Position numbers and translations under genes: made by a program. A DNA stretch of 45,587 bases. Source: Streptomyces albipurpureus (GTDB lineage Bacteria; Actinomycetota; Actinomycetes; Streptomycetales; Streptomycetaceae). Within the stretch, counting starts at the first letter, position 1. Each line of letters begins with the position of its first letter. The notes under the pieces were generated by a model that ran no database searches, was not told where the DNA came from, and was given only the letters and a program-made list of their open reading frames with translations. The stretch lies in contig NZ_JAMQAW010000057.1 in the NCBI RefSeq assembly GCF_023701525.1, positions 1-45,587 of the forward strand, read 5' to 3'. This document shows, piece after piece, positions 38,022-45,587 of this stretch.

Positions 38022-39242
38022 TCATGGGCGTCCCTGCCGCGGTAGTTCGAGGGCCACTGCCACCGCCGAGTCGCAGTACTCCCGAACCGCGCTCGTCCGG
38101 GCCACCACTCGGCCCCGGTGGATGACGATCCTGCTGTACCCCAGGGACAGCACCGCCGACAGGCGCCCACCCCGCACGGCGAGCAACTCGGCCGGGAACC
38201 CCGCCTCCACCCGGACCTCCGGCAGCCCCATCGCCTCGCGGGCCTGAGTCGCCACCGCCGCGTAGGCGTCCGAGGCCCGCAAACCGGCCTGTGACGCCAG
38301 GAGATAGGCCGCCTCCAAGGGGTCGCCACGCCCGACCGGGTTGGAGACGTCGCGTAGGGCTCCGCTGCCCGCCGCGACCCGTACGCCGGCCGTTCGCAGC
38401 AGCCGGACGGGCGCTGTGCCCCGCTGCTCGATCGCGCCGCAGCCGCCCTGCGGGAGACAGATCACCGTGATCCCGGCCGCCGCGAGTTGGTCGGCCGCGC
38501 GGGACGCGATCTCGCGCGGTAGTCGGGCCAGTCCCGCGCACGGTCCGATCGACACCCCGGGCCTGAGACCGCCGGCCATCGCCGCCAGGCGGGCGAGCCG
38601 GGCCGGATCGTCACCGTGGGTATGCAGATCGACCGGGCACCCGTGCTCGGCGGCGACCTCCAGCACCGCCTCCACATATCCGGTCGGATCGGGGTCGGCG
38701 TCCGGGCAGCCACCCACCACGCCGGCGCCCATCTTCACCGCGTCCCGCAGTATCGCCAGCCCGTCGGCGCCCGCCACGCCGGTGAGGAGCCGGGGCACGG
38801 CGACCGTGGTCAGATCCGCCAGCCCGCGCAGGGACCGCCTGGCCTGGAGTACGGCCTCCAGTGGGCCAAGGCCCTGGACATCGCCGATCCGTACGTGCGA
38901 GCGCAGCGCTGTCGCCCCGTGTCCCAGCTGGAGCAGCGCGGCTTCGGTGGCCCGGCGCTGCACTTCCTGGATGGCGTAGGAGACGGGCCCGCAGGAGTCC
39001 GCGCTCAGCGCTGTGTCGCTGTGGCTGTGCGGTTCGGCGGGGGCGGGGAGCAGGAGGTAGCCGCTCAGATCGACCCGGCTGGAGTGCGGGGTGAGGCTGC
39101 CCGCGGTGCCGACCGCCTCGATGCGCCCGCCGCTGAGCCGTACGTCGACGGTCCGGCCGTCGGTGAGCCGGGCGCCGCACAGGAGCAACGCGGTGGTGTC
39201 CGCGGTTGCACCGTCGGGTGGCTGCGGCTGGCTGTCGGGCAT
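38022..39242 (-). CDS. Cytosine-deaminase-like amidohydrolase with altered metal site
   Basis: A 406-aa amidohydrolase-fold protein. It has the first metal pair H72-x-H74 (EPHSHSD) and a second His motif LHTHGDD (H207, H209). The E of the usual H-x-x-E, the later SH metal ligand and the catalytic D of HDD look replaced (GDD, GPCAGL and AAGSGALRD). The C-terminal strands VRVEAGFPAELLAVRGGRLS and SRIVIHRGRVV are normal for the family. ATG 39242 has CAGGAG upstream. Either it acts on an unusual substrate or it is inactive. I cannot name the substrate. Confidence 0.8.
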   Translation of the reverse strand: MPDSQPQPPDGATADTTALLLCGARLTDGRTVDVRLSGGRIEAVGTAGSLTPHSSRVDLSGYLLLPAPAEPHSHSDTALSADSCGPVSYAIQEVQRRATEAALLQLGHGATALRSHVRIGDVQGLGPLEAVLQARRSLRGLADLTTVAVPRLLTGVAGADGLAILRDAVKMGAGVVGGCPDADPDPTGYVEAVLEVAAEHGCPVDLHTHGDDPARLARLAAMAGGLRPGVSIGPCAGLARLPREIASRAADQLAAAGITVICLPQGGCGAIEQRGTAPVRLLRTAGVRVAAGSGALRDVSNPVGRGDPLEAAYLLASQAGLRASDAYAAVATQAREAMGLPEVRVEAGFPAELLAVRGGRLSAVLSLGYSRIVIHRGRVVARTSAVREYCDSAVAVALELPRQGRP

Positions 39243-39590
39243 CGCGCTCCTGCGGGGGAGGTCGGGCTCGGGGCCGTGTGAGGGAGTGAAAGATCACATA
39301 GCGTGAGACGAGCCTAGGGGCGCTTGGGCCGGGCTTCAGGGAAGAGCGAAATAGTCGTACCGGTGTGGCCGGCGTGAGGTTCTCGGCGAATCCCGGGCGA
39401 GGTGGGGCGGGGTGGGGTGGGGCTCGACGGGGTTGTTCCGAGTCGGCCGAGAAGGGGCGGAAGTCGGCCCGGTGGGGCGTCCCGCAAGGCCTGGCGAGGG
39501 CCTGGTGAGAGCAGACCGGTCGCCGCAGGCATCAGGCGACGAAACGGATTTGGGCGATCGGCGGGCGACCGTGTAATGTCTTCATCGCTC
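39243..39590. other. Intergenic region with a strong G-quadruplex motif
   Basis: About 350 bases before tRNA-Thr with no gene. At 39404-39422 the + strand reads GGGG-C-GGGG-T-GGGG-T-GGGG, four runs with one-base loops, an ideal G-quadruplex pattern. The tRNA promoter should be near 39500-39580; I do not place it. Confidence 0.6.
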
Positions 39591-39663
39591 GCCCCAATAG
39601 CTCAGTCGGTAGAGCGTCTCCATGGTAAGGAGAAGGTCTACGGTTCGATTCCGTATTGGGGCT
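39591..39663 (+). tRNA. tRNA-Thr (GGT)
   Basis: Acceptor GCCCCAA pairs with TTGGGGC (39656-39662), discriminator T63. The anticodon arm is TCTCC-ATGGTAA-GGAGA with GGT at 39624-39626, and the T arm is ACGGTTCGATTCCGT. It is intact and 73 bases long, with no encoded CCA. Confidence 0.95.
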
Positions 39664-39711
39664 CTGATGTCGGTGATCCTCGTCGTTTTTGGCGAGGGGA
39701 TCCGGTATCGC

Positions 39712-39784
39712 AGCGGTGTAGCTCAGTCGGTAGAGCAAGCGGCTCATAATCGCTGTGTCACCGGTTCAAGTCCGGTCACCGCTA
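39712..39784 (+). tRNA. tRNA-Met (CAT), elongator type
   Basis: Acceptor AGCGGTG pairs with CACCGCT (39777-39783). The anticodon loop CTCATAA has CAT at 39745-39747, and the T arm is ACCGG-TTCAAGT-CCGGT. The first base pair is A:T, so it is not the initiator. Confidence 0.93.
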
Positions 39785-39789
39785 CACAC

Positions 39790-39827
39790 AGTAGCCGATT
39801 GCGGGGTCGGTCCTCCGATCGGCTACT
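39790..39827 (+). terminator. Hairpin with T run after tRNA-Met
   Basis: AGTAGCCGAT (39790-39799) pairs perfectly with ATCGGCTACT (39818-39827), followed by CTTTTA. It should end tRNA transcription before rpmG. Confidence 0.8.
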
Positions 39828-39877
39828 CTTTTATGCGTTCAACCTCATTCGTTTAAGTCCGTCCAAGGAGCACTCAC

Positions 39878-40042
39878 GTGGCTGCCACCGACGTCCGCCC
39901 GAAGATCACGCTGGCCTGCGTGGAGTGCAAGGAGCGGAACTACATCACCAAGAAGAACCGGCGTAACAACCCGGACCGCCTTGAAATGAAGAAGCACTGC
40001 CCGCGCTGCAAGGCGCACACTGCGCATCGCGAGACGCGCTGA
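39878..40042 (+). CDS. rpmG: 50S ribosomal protein L33
   Basis: A 54-aa ribosomal protein: AATDVRPKITLACVECKERN, then NYITKKNRRNNPDRLEMKKH and CPRCKAHTAHRETR. The zinc-binding C-x-x-C and C-x-x-C are both present, so it is the zinc (C+) form. The GTG start at 39878 has AAGGAG upstream. It is too short for many gene finders. It follows the tRNA pair, and a strong terminator follows it. In M. tuberculosis rpmG2 stands next to hadA-hadB, which matches the MaoC pair here. Confidence 0.95.
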   Translation: MAATDVRPKITLACVECKERNYITKKNRRNNPDRLEMKKHCPRCKAHTAHRETR

Positions 40043-40053
40043 TCAGGTTCGTC

Positions 40054-40091
40054 CCACGAGGCCGCCCCCTTTTTCGGGGGCGGCCTCGTGG
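40054..40091 (+). terminator. Strong intrinsic terminator after rpmG
   Basis: A 16-bp perfect stem (40054-40069 with 40076-40091) around TTTTTC, with arm CCACGAGGCCGCCCCC. It isolates rpmG from the MaoC genes. Confidence 0.88.
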
Positions 40092-40170
40092 CATTTGTTG
40101 CGACGGCTCCATGTCCCGATGAGTGGGGCCGTTGATCAGAATGGTCAATCTGTCAGGAGGGAGCCAGTTC

Positions 40171-40623
40171 ATGGCGCTCGACCAGTCCTTCGTAGGACGG
40201 ACCTATCCGCCCACCTCGTCCTATGAGGTCGGCCGGGAAAAGATCCGCGAGTTCGCCGAGGCGGTGGGGGATGGCCATCCCGTATACATCGACCCGGAGG
40301 CCGCGAAGGCGCTTGGGTATCCCGATGTGATCGCTCCGCCGACTTTTGCCTTTGCCATCAGTTTTCGGGCTGCCGCGGCGGTTGTCCAAGATCCGCAGTT
40401 GGGTCTTGACTACGACCGTGTGGTGCACCGTGAGCAGAGGTTCGCCTATGCCAGGCCGGTACGGGCGGGTGACAGGCTCAGCGTCGTTTCCACGATTGAG
40501 AGCATCAAGACCCTGGCGGGCAATGATGTGGTGGAGATCCGCGGTGACGTGAGCGACGAAGCCGGTGAGCATGTGGTGACCGCGTGGACCAAGCTGGTGG
40601 CCCGCGCCGCCGAGGAGGCGTGA
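40171..40623 (+). CDS. MaoC-like dehydratase subunit (FAS1-type N-terminal domain)
   Basis: A 150-aa hot-dog-fold protein: SYEVGREKIREFAEAVGDGH, then GYPDVIAPPTFAFAISFRAA and YARPVRAGDRLSVVS. It is homologous to HadA-type subunits, which have no catalytic His-Asp pair and work with a catalytic partner. ATG 40171 has AGGAGGGAG upstream. Its stop overlaps the next start by one base (TGATG), so the two are coupled. Without mycolic acids in Streptomyces the substrate may be a general fatty-acid or secondary-metabolism intermediate. Confidence 0.88.
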   Translation: MALDQSFVGRTYPPTSSYEVGREKIREFAEAVGDGHPVYIDPEAAKALGYPDVIAPPTFAFAISFRAAAAVVQDPQLGLDYDRVVHREQRFAYARPVRAGDRLSVVSTIESIKTLAGNDVVEIRGDVSDEAGEHVVTAWTKLVARAAEEA

Positions 40624-41051
40624 TGACGTCGAAGATCGCTTTCGCCGATGTCGAGGTCGGCACCGAGCTGCCGGCCCGGAGCTTTCCGGTGGATCGCGCC
40701 ACACTCGTCCGGTACGCGGGTGCTTCCGGTGATTTCAATCCGATCCACTGGAACGAGAAGTTCGCCGTCGCGGTCGGGCTTCCGGATGTGATCGCCCACG
40801 GCATGTTCACCATGGCCGAGGCGGTTCGCGTGGTGACCGACTGGACCGGGGACCCCGGTGCGGTCGTGGAGTACGGCGTTCGCTTCACCAAGCCGGTCGT
40901 CGTGCCGAACGATGACAAGGGTGCCGTCATCGAGGTCAGCGGGAAGGTCGCCGCCCTCCTCGATGACAACCGGGTGCGGGTCGATCTGACGGTGACCAGC
41001 GCTGACGAGAAGGTCCTGACCATGTCCCGCGCGGTGGTCCAGCTCGGCTGA
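40623..41051 (+). CDS. MaoC-like enoyl hydratase/dehydratase, catalytic subunit
   Basis: A 142-aa hot-dog protein with the active motif YAGASGDFNPIHWNEKFAVA (catalytic Asp and His, as in HadB/R-hydratases) and GLPDVIAHGMFTMAEAVRVV. It hydrates or dehydrates acyl-thioesters. It pairs with the gene before it, mirroring hadA-hadB downstream of rpmG in mycobacteria. ATG 40623. Confidence 0.92.
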   Translation: MTSKIAFADVEVGTELPARSFPVDRATLVRYAGASGDFNPIHWNEKFAVAVGLPDVIAHGMFTMAEAVRVVTDWTGDPGAVVEYGVRFTKPVVVPNDDKGAVIEVSGKVAALLDDNRVRVDLTVTSADEKVLTMSRAVVQLG

Positions 41052-41152
41052 GAAGCACTTTCCCTCGGCCCGGCTCCCGGGCCGTCGCCAAGGGGCGCTC
41101 CTTCTTTCCTCGAAGGGGTGCCCCTTGGCCGTGGGGCCGCACCGCAGCGCGC

Positions 41153-41187
41153 TTGACTCCTTAGTGATTGTCACTAACTTTCTCTCC
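41153..41187 (+). promoter_or_regulatory. Palindromic operator over a leaderless promoter of the TetR gene
   Basis: TTAGTGA-TTG-TCACTAA (41161-41177) is a perfect inverted repeat. TTGACT (41153-41158) and TAACTT (41175-41180) make a -35/-10 pair with 16 bp between. Transcription would start at about the ATG (41188), which has no ribosome site, so a leaderless mRNA under autorepression is likely. Confidence 0.65.
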
Positions 41188-41850
41188 ATGGTCAGGATGA
41201 GTGCGGAGGAGCGGCGCAAGAGTGTGATCCGCGCGGCGATCAGCGAGTTCGCGATGGGGGGCTATGCCGGCACCTCGACCGAGGCGATCGCCAAGCGGGT
41301 CGGCGTCTCACAGCCGTATCTCTTCCGGCTCTTCAGGAACAAGCGCGAGTTGTTCCTCGCCGCGGCCGTGCGGTGCCTCGAAGAGACGCCGAAGGCGTTC
41401 GCACAGGCCCTGGCCGAGCAGCCCGACGCCCCTCCGGAAGATGTGATGGCGGCTGCCTATCTGCAACTCCTCGATGACCGGGAGCAGCTGCTGATGCTGA
41501 TGCAGACGTATGTGGCGGTGGCCTCGGCCGAGGCCACCGGCGATCATGAGTTCGGCGAGGTGATACGCACCGCCTGGGTCGGGATCTGGGACCAGGCTTC
41601 GGTCGCGTTCGGCGGGGAGGTCAAGGCCACCACCGAGTTCATGAGCATGGGCATGTTGGTCAACGCCCTGGTGACGATGGGCTTCCCCGGGGACCACCGG
41701 GTCTGGGCTGGCTTCGCAGGCGGATATCCGCCCCCCTCGCCGACGGATGCGCGGCAGTCAGCCGCCGCCAAGCCGGACGGTTCCCCGCTGGGCGCCGCGG
41801 CGGGGGACGATCTTGACCATGAGCCGGGCGGCGGCGCCGTCGGGCCGTGA
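41188..41850 (+). CDS. TetR-family regulator
   Basis: A 220-aa regulator with an N-terminal helix-turn-helix: RKSVIRAAISEFAMGGYAGT, then STEAIAKRVGVSQPYLFRLF. The effector-binding part runs to about 180. A low-complexity tail of about 40 residues, rich in P, A and G, ends it. ATG 41188 (or 41197) has no ribosome site, and the palindrome just upstream fits an own operator. Targets and ligand unknown. murB follows 125 bases later and is probably separate. Confidence 0.88.
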   Translation: MVRMSAEERRKSVIRAAISEFAMGGYAGTSTEAIAKRVGVSQPYLFRLFRNKRELFLAAAVRCLEETPKAFAQALAEQPDAPPEDVMAAAYLQLLDDREQLLMLMQTYVAVASAEATGDHEFGEVIRTAWVGIWDQASVAFGGEVKATTEFMSMGMLVNALVTMGFPGDHRVWAGFAGGYPPPSPTDARQSAAAKPDGSPLGAAAGDDLDHEPGGGAVGP

Positions 41851-41975
41851 AGTCGGCGGCCGGCGACTCGTCGTCGCGGGCCTCACCCCGCCGCATCGCG
41901 GCGGCCCGCCGCGAGCGGTTGGCACCCGCCGTGGCCCCACCGGGGAGCAGCGGCCCGGGACCGTACCCTGGTGCC

Positions 41976-43031
41976 GTGCAGGAACTCCAGGATGCTCCCC
42001 TCGCCCCCCTGACCACCTTCCGGCTCGGTGGCCCCGCCACCCGCCTCCTCACGGCCACCACCGATGACGAGGTGATCGCGGCCGTACGGGAAGCGGACAG
42101 TGCCGGCACCCCGCTGCTGATCATCGGCGGTGGTAGCAATCTGGTCATCGGCGACAAGGGCTTCGAGGGAACCGCGCTGCGCGTCGCCACCGAGGGCTTC
42201 GATCTCGATGGCCGGGAACTCGAACTCGCCGCGGGCGAGGTCTGGACCGAGGCCGTTGCCCGAACCGTGGCCAGGGGACTGGCGGGAATCGAGTGTCTGG
42301 CGGGAATCCCCGGCTCGGCCGGTGCGACCCCGATCCAGAACGTCGGCGCCTACGGCCAGGAGGTCTCCTCCACCATCACCGAGGTCATCGCCTACGACCG
42401 CCACCGCGGTGAGACGGTCACCCTGGCCAATGCCGCGTGTGACTTCTCGTACCGGCACAGTCGTTTCAAGGAGCACCCCGGCCGCTATGTGGTCCTGCGG
42501 GTCCGCTTCCGGTTGGAGGACGCGGACGGGCTCTCGGCCCCCATCCGGTACGCGGAGACCGCCCGGGGCCTCGGTGTGGAACCCGGCGACCGCGCGGACC
42601 TCGCCGAGGTCCGTCGAACCGTGCTGGGACTGCGCGCCAGCAAGGGCATGGTCCTCGACCCCGACGATCATGACACCTGGTCGGCGGGGTCCTTCTTCAC
42701 CAACCCGATCCTGAGCGCCGAGCGGTACGCGGCCTTTCTCGACCGTGCCCGCGAACGGCTGGGCGAGGAGGCCGCCCCGCCGGCCTTCCCCGCGGGGGAG
42801 GGGCTGACCAAGACCTCCGCGGCCTGGCTGATCGACAAGGCGGGCTTCACCAAGGGGTACGGCGGCGGCCCGGCCCGTATCTCCAGCAAGCACACCCTCG
42901 CACTGACCAACCGAGGCGAGGCCACCACCGAGGACCTGCTCGCCCTCGCCCGTGAGGTGGTCGCCGGGGTCCGGGACGCCTTTGGTGTCACCCTGGTCCC
43001 GGAGCCGGTGACCGTCGGTGTGAGCCTCTGA
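41976..43031 (+). CDS. murB: UDP-N-acetylmuramate dehydrogenase
   Basis: A 351-aa FAD enzyme that reduces UDP-GlcNAc-enolpyruvate to UDP-MurNAc in peptidoglycan synthesis. FAD-binding motifs are GGGSNLVIGDKGFEGTAL and CLAGIPGSAGATPIQNVGAY. The catalytic Ser region is WSAGSFFTNPIL, and the end is GLTKTSAAWLIDKAGFTKGY. Tight Tyr-loop elements match the shorter MurB type. The GTG at 41976 is preferred over an upstream in-frame start. In Streptomyces it is essential. Confidence 0.95.
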   Translation: MQELQDAPLAPLTTFRLGGPATRLLTATTDDEVIAAVREADSAGTPLLIIGGGSNLVIGDKGFEGTALRVATEGFDLDGRELELAAGEVWTEAVARTVARGLAGIECLAGIPGSAGATPIQNVGAYGQEVSSTITEVIAYDRHRGETVTLANAACDFSYRHSRFKEHPGRYVVLRVRFRLEDADGLSAPIRYAETARGLGVEPGDRADLAEVRRTVLGLRASKGMVLDPDDHDTWSAGSFFTNPILSAERYAAFLDRARERLGEEAAPPAFPAGEGLTKTSAAWLIDKAGFTKGYGGGPARISSKHTLALTNRGEATTEDLLALAREVVAGVRDAFGVTLVPEPVTVGVSL

Positions 43032-43089
43032 GCGGCCGGTGCACACCCATCCTCGGTGACCTTGGACACCGGTGTGCGGATGGGGCGAG

Positions 43090-43722
43090 CTAGTACGCCA
43101 CCCCCACGGCCTGCTTCACCGTCTCGGCCCGATCGATCAGCGCGAGCATCGCATGGGCCACATCAGCCCTGGCGATAAACCTGGGGCTGACCGGATTGCC
43201 GCCGATGACCGTCCGATAGGTGCCGGTCAGTGGCTTGTCCAGCAGTCGGGGTGGACGTACCGAGGTCCAGTCGGTGGTGCTGCGGGACAGTTCCGCCTCC
43301 ATCGCGGTCAGATCCACGTAGATGTCCTTGTACACGGCGCTGACCACCTTGGTCATCAACCGGTCGAGCAGCGGTTCATCCGCCGAGGGGTCGCCGAGTG
43401 GGGACGCGCTCACCACCAGGAGCCGGCGGGTCCCCTCCGCCTCCATCGCGGCCAGCACCGAGCGCGTCAGCTTCACCGCGATCCCGGCGTCGGCCCGGGT
43501 GTTGGCTCCCAGGCCGGAGAGGACCGCGTCGCGGCCCCCGACGGCCGCGCGCAGTGACTCGGGCTGTGCCAGATCGGCCGGGAACACCGTGAGACCGGAG
43601 CCGGTGACGGTCAGGCGGGCCGGGTCGCGCACGACCGCCGTCACCTCGTGGCCGGCCTCCAGACCCTGCTTGACGATCTCCTGGCCGATGCCGCCGGTCG
43701 CGCCGAATACCGTGAGCTTCAT
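43090..43722 (-). CDS. NAD(P)H-binding SDR-like reductase
   Basis: A 210-aa protein with the Rossmann start KLTVFGATGGIGQEIVKQGL and later GGNPVSPRFIARADVAHAML. It is of the atypical SDR5 NAD(P)H-binding type. It is divergent from the TetR gene at 43833 with two operators between, so it is probably the regulated target. ATG 43722 has GGAGGG upstream. Confidence 0.87.
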   Translation of the reverse strand: MKLTVFGATGGIGQEIVKQGLEAGHEVTAVVRDPARLTVTGSGLTVFPADLAQPESLRAAVGGRDAVLSGLGANTRADAGIAVKLTRSVLAAMEAEGTRRLLVVSASPLGDPSADEPLLDRLMTKVVSAVYKDIYVDLTAMEAELSRSTTDWTSVRPPRLLDKPLTGTYRTVIGGNPVSPRFIARADVAHAMLALIDRAETVKQAVGVAY

Positions 43723-43735
43723 CGTGCGTCCCTCC

Positions 43736-43787
43736 GAGGTGGGTAAGTGTTCACTCACCTCTAGGGTGGGTAAGTACTCACCCACCC
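43736..43787. promoter_or_regulatory. Two palindromic TetR operators between divergent genes
   Basis: O1 (43736-43761) has arms GAGGTG and CACCTC in a GTAAGTG-TTCACTC context. O2 (43764-43787) has arms GGGTGGGT and ACCCACCC around AAGTACTC, with only the AGT/ACT centre imperfect. They are on the start side of both genes, 14-46 bases from each start. Confidence 0.75.
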
Positions 43788-43832
43788 GTCAAGCCCATTC
43801 GCCGCAGCCCGGCCGGAGAAGGAACAGAGTCC

Positions 43833-44447
43833 ATGCAGAAACCGGTACAGAAGCCGGCCCGTGCCCGCATCCTCGACGCGGCGCACGTCCTGATGCTCAC
43901 CCTGGGGCTCGCCCGCACCACGACCAAGGAGATCGCCAAGGCGGCGGACTGTTCGGAGGCGGCGCTCTACAAGAGCTTCAGCAGCAAGGAGGAGTTGTTC
44001 ATCGCCGTCCTGGACGAGCGGTTGCCGAAGCTGGGCCCCCTGCTCAGTGAACTCACCGCCCGGCCCGGTGAGGGAGACCTTGAGGAGAACCTCACCGAAG
44101 TGGCCCGACAGGCCGCCCGCTTCTACGCCCAGACCGTCCCGATCGCCGCGTCGCTCTATGCCGACCCCAGGCTCAAGGCCCGTCATGAAGCCGCGCTGCG
44201 GGAGATGGGCACCGGACCGTACAAGCCGATCCAGCGCCTCGACGCCTATCTGCGGGCCGAGCAGCGAGCCGCCCGTATCCACGCCGACGCCGACACCTAC
44301 GCCGCGGCCTCGCTCCTCCTCGGCGCCTGCACCCACCGCGCCTTCGCCTACGACAGCGCGGCGGGCGGGACCGCCGCGCCACCACTCGACGAGTTCGCCC
44401 AGGGCCTCGCCCGTACCCTGCTCAGCGGAATCGGATCGCCGGGTTAG
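43833..44447 (+). CDS. TetR-family regulator of the divergent reductase
   Basis: A 204-aa regulator: ARILDAAHVLMLTLGLARTT, then KEIAKAADCSEAALYKSFSS, a standard TetR helix-turn-helix. The rest is helical. Its divergent arrangement with the reductase and two operators suggests it represses both. ATG 43833 has AGAAGGAAC upstream. The last four bases overlap the convergent adenosine deaminase. Confidence 0.88.
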   Translation: MQKPVQKPARARILDAAHVLMLTLGLARTTTKEIAKAADCSEAALYKSFSSKEELFIAVLDERLPKLGPLLSELTARPGEGDLEENLTEVARQAARFYAQTVPIAASLYADPRLKARHEAALREMGTGPYKPIQRLDAYLRAEQRAARIHADADTYAAASLLLGACTHRAFAYDSAAGGTAAPPLDEFAQGLARTLLSGIGSPG

Positions 44448-45490
44448 GCCAGTGCGGCCCGGCTGGCCGACTCGTCAGCCAGCCAGTCGTCGATCCCGGC
44501 GAGCAGCTTGGTCCGTACGTCCAGCGGAGCCGCCGAACCCCGCACCGACTGCCGGGCCAGCTCCGCCAGTTCCCCGTCGGTGAAACCGTGGTGCCTACGG
44601 GCGAACTCGTACTGGGCGGCCAGCCGGGAGCCGAAGAGCAGCGGGTCATCCGCGCCCAACGCCATCGGCACGCCGGCTTCGAACAACGTCCGCAGCGGTA
44701 CGTCCGAGGGCTTCTCGTACACCCCCAGGGCCACATTCGACGCCGGGCACACCTCGCAGGTCACCCTGCGGTCGGCCAGCTGGCGCAGTAGCCGGGGGTC
44801 CTCCGCCGCCCGCACCCCATGTCCGATCCGGGCCGCGTGGAGATCGTCCAGACAGTCCCGCACCGACGACGGGCCGCTCAGCTCCCCGCCGTGCGGCGCG
44901 GCCAGCAGCCCGCCCGTCCGGGCGATCGCGAAGGCACGGTCGAAGTCCCTGGCCATGCCCCGACGCTCGTCGTTGGAGAGCCCGAAGCCCACGATCCCGT
45001 GATCCGCGTACCGCACGGCGAGCCGCGCCAACGTACGGGCCTCCAGCGGGTGCTTCATACGGTTCGCGGCGACCAGGACCCGCATCCCGAGGCCGGTCTC
45101 GCGCGCCGCGCTGTTCACCGCGTCCAAGATGATCTCCAGCGCGGGGATCAGGCCACCGAGCATCGGTGCGTACGAGGTGGGGTCGACCTGGATCTCCAGC
45201 CAGCCGGAGCCGTCCCGCACGTCCTCCTCGGCGGCCTCCCGCACCAGTCGCTGGATGTCCTCGGGGCTGCGCAGACAGGAGCGCGCGATGTCATAGAGGC
45301 GCTGGAAGCGGAACCAGCCGCGCTCGTCGGTGGCACGCAGTTTGGGGGGCTCGCCGCTCGTGAGGGCGTCGGGTAGGTGGACGCCGTACTTATCGGCGAG
45401 TTCAAGCATGGTGGAGGGCCGCATCGAGCCGGTGAAGTGCAGATGGAGATGGGCTTTGGGGAGCCGGCTGACGTCACGTACGTGGTCCAT
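44444..45490 (-). CDS. add: Adenosine deaminase (add-like)
   Basis: A 348-aa metal-dependent deaminase. The metal ligands H16 and H18 (HLHLHFTGS), H200 (APHGGEL), the catalytic E203 and H224 (RIGHGVR), and the metal Asp D281 (LGADDPLLFG) are all present, with CPASNVALG before it. It should deaminate adenosine (or an aminofutalosine-like or related substrate, which cannot be excluded). ATG 45490 has a weak ribosome site. Convergent with the TetR gene. The remaining bases to 45587 show no further gene. Confidence 0.93.
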   Translation of the reverse strand: MDHVRDVSRLPKAHLHLHFTGSMRPSTMLELADKYGVHLPDALTSGEPPKLRATDERGWFRFQRLYDIARSCLRSPEDIQRLVREAAEEDVRDGSGWLEIQVDPTSYAPMLGGLIPALEIILDAVNSAARETGLGMRVLVAANRMKHPLEARTLARLAVRYADHGIVGFGLSNDERRGMARDFDRAFAIARTGGLLAAPHGGELSGPSSVRDCLDDLHAARIGHGVRAAEDPRLLRQLADRRVTCEVCPASNVALGVYEKPSDVPLRTLFEAGVPMALGADDPLLFGSRLAAQYEFARRHHGFTDGELAELARQSVRGSAAPLDVRTKLLAGIDDWLADESASRAALA

Positions 45491-45587
45491 TCCAGGATCT
45501 TGCCGTACCGCCCCGCCGCCCCGTAACCGGATTCCCTGATCGGGGTCTTGCCCGAACGAAGAATCGGCCCTTGCCGCGGGCGGGCGC

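Overview
The window is high-GC actinobacterial chromosome and almost certainly Streptomyces. The evidence is GC-rich third codon positions, many GTG starts, an SLP1-like integrative element in a tRNA-Tyr gene, and a gene order (sensor kinases, a second nuo cluster, htpX, yajQ, tRNA-Tyr, then tRNA-Thr, tRNA-Met, rpmG, MaoC pair, murB, adenosine deaminase) that I recall from the S. coelicolor SCO4596-SCO4644 interval. That comparison is from memory.

Left part (1-6087): a leftward NarL/LuxR-type response regulator with a cotranscribed membrane histidine kinase, then a second, orphan paralogous kinase. Between the kinases lies a scar. A divergent MarR regulator / DHA2-type MFS exporter pair has lost both 5' halves and the shared promoter, and the exporter also carries a 14-bp tandem duplication that breaks its frame. 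Two degenerate tandem arrays (16-bp and 13-bp period) flank this decayed segment.

Nuo block (6088-17632): a tightly coupled rightward operon nuoA-B-C-H-I-J-K-L-M-N with overlapping starts and stops. It lacks nuoD, E, F and G. NuoC, NuoI and NuoJ carry long low-complexity C-terminal tails. It is followed by an HtpX-like protease, a YccF protein, a GlsB-like membrane protein, a leftward ogt-alkB DNA alkylation repair pair and yajQ.

Integrative element (about 21913-36509, 14.49 kb): an actinomycete integrative and conjugative element (AICE) bounded by 107-bp direct repeats formed by the 3' part of tRNA-Tyr plus its terminator. Leftward from the right side it holds a run of very small genes, DUF2637/SpdB-like and other membrane proteins, a TraB/FtsK-type DNA translocase, two zinc-motif small proteins, a primase-polymerase and an ATPase replication pair, a 13-copy GTGACGCAG iteron-like array, xis and int. 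On the right, divergently, sit a GntR/UTRA repressor with palindromic candidate operators and a translationally coupled GT-A glycosyltransferase, then a TTA-codon membrane protein and a 54-aa Cys/His protein. Conserved hairpin leaders precede both traB and the primase gene.

Right part (36510-45587): housekeeping chromosome. It has a GyrI-like protein, two NAD(P)-binding reductases, an amidohydrolase with an altered active site, tRNA-Thr(GGT), tRNA-Met(CAT), rpmG with a strong terminator, a MaoC hydratase pair, two TetR regulators with palindromic operators, murB and an adenosine deaminase.
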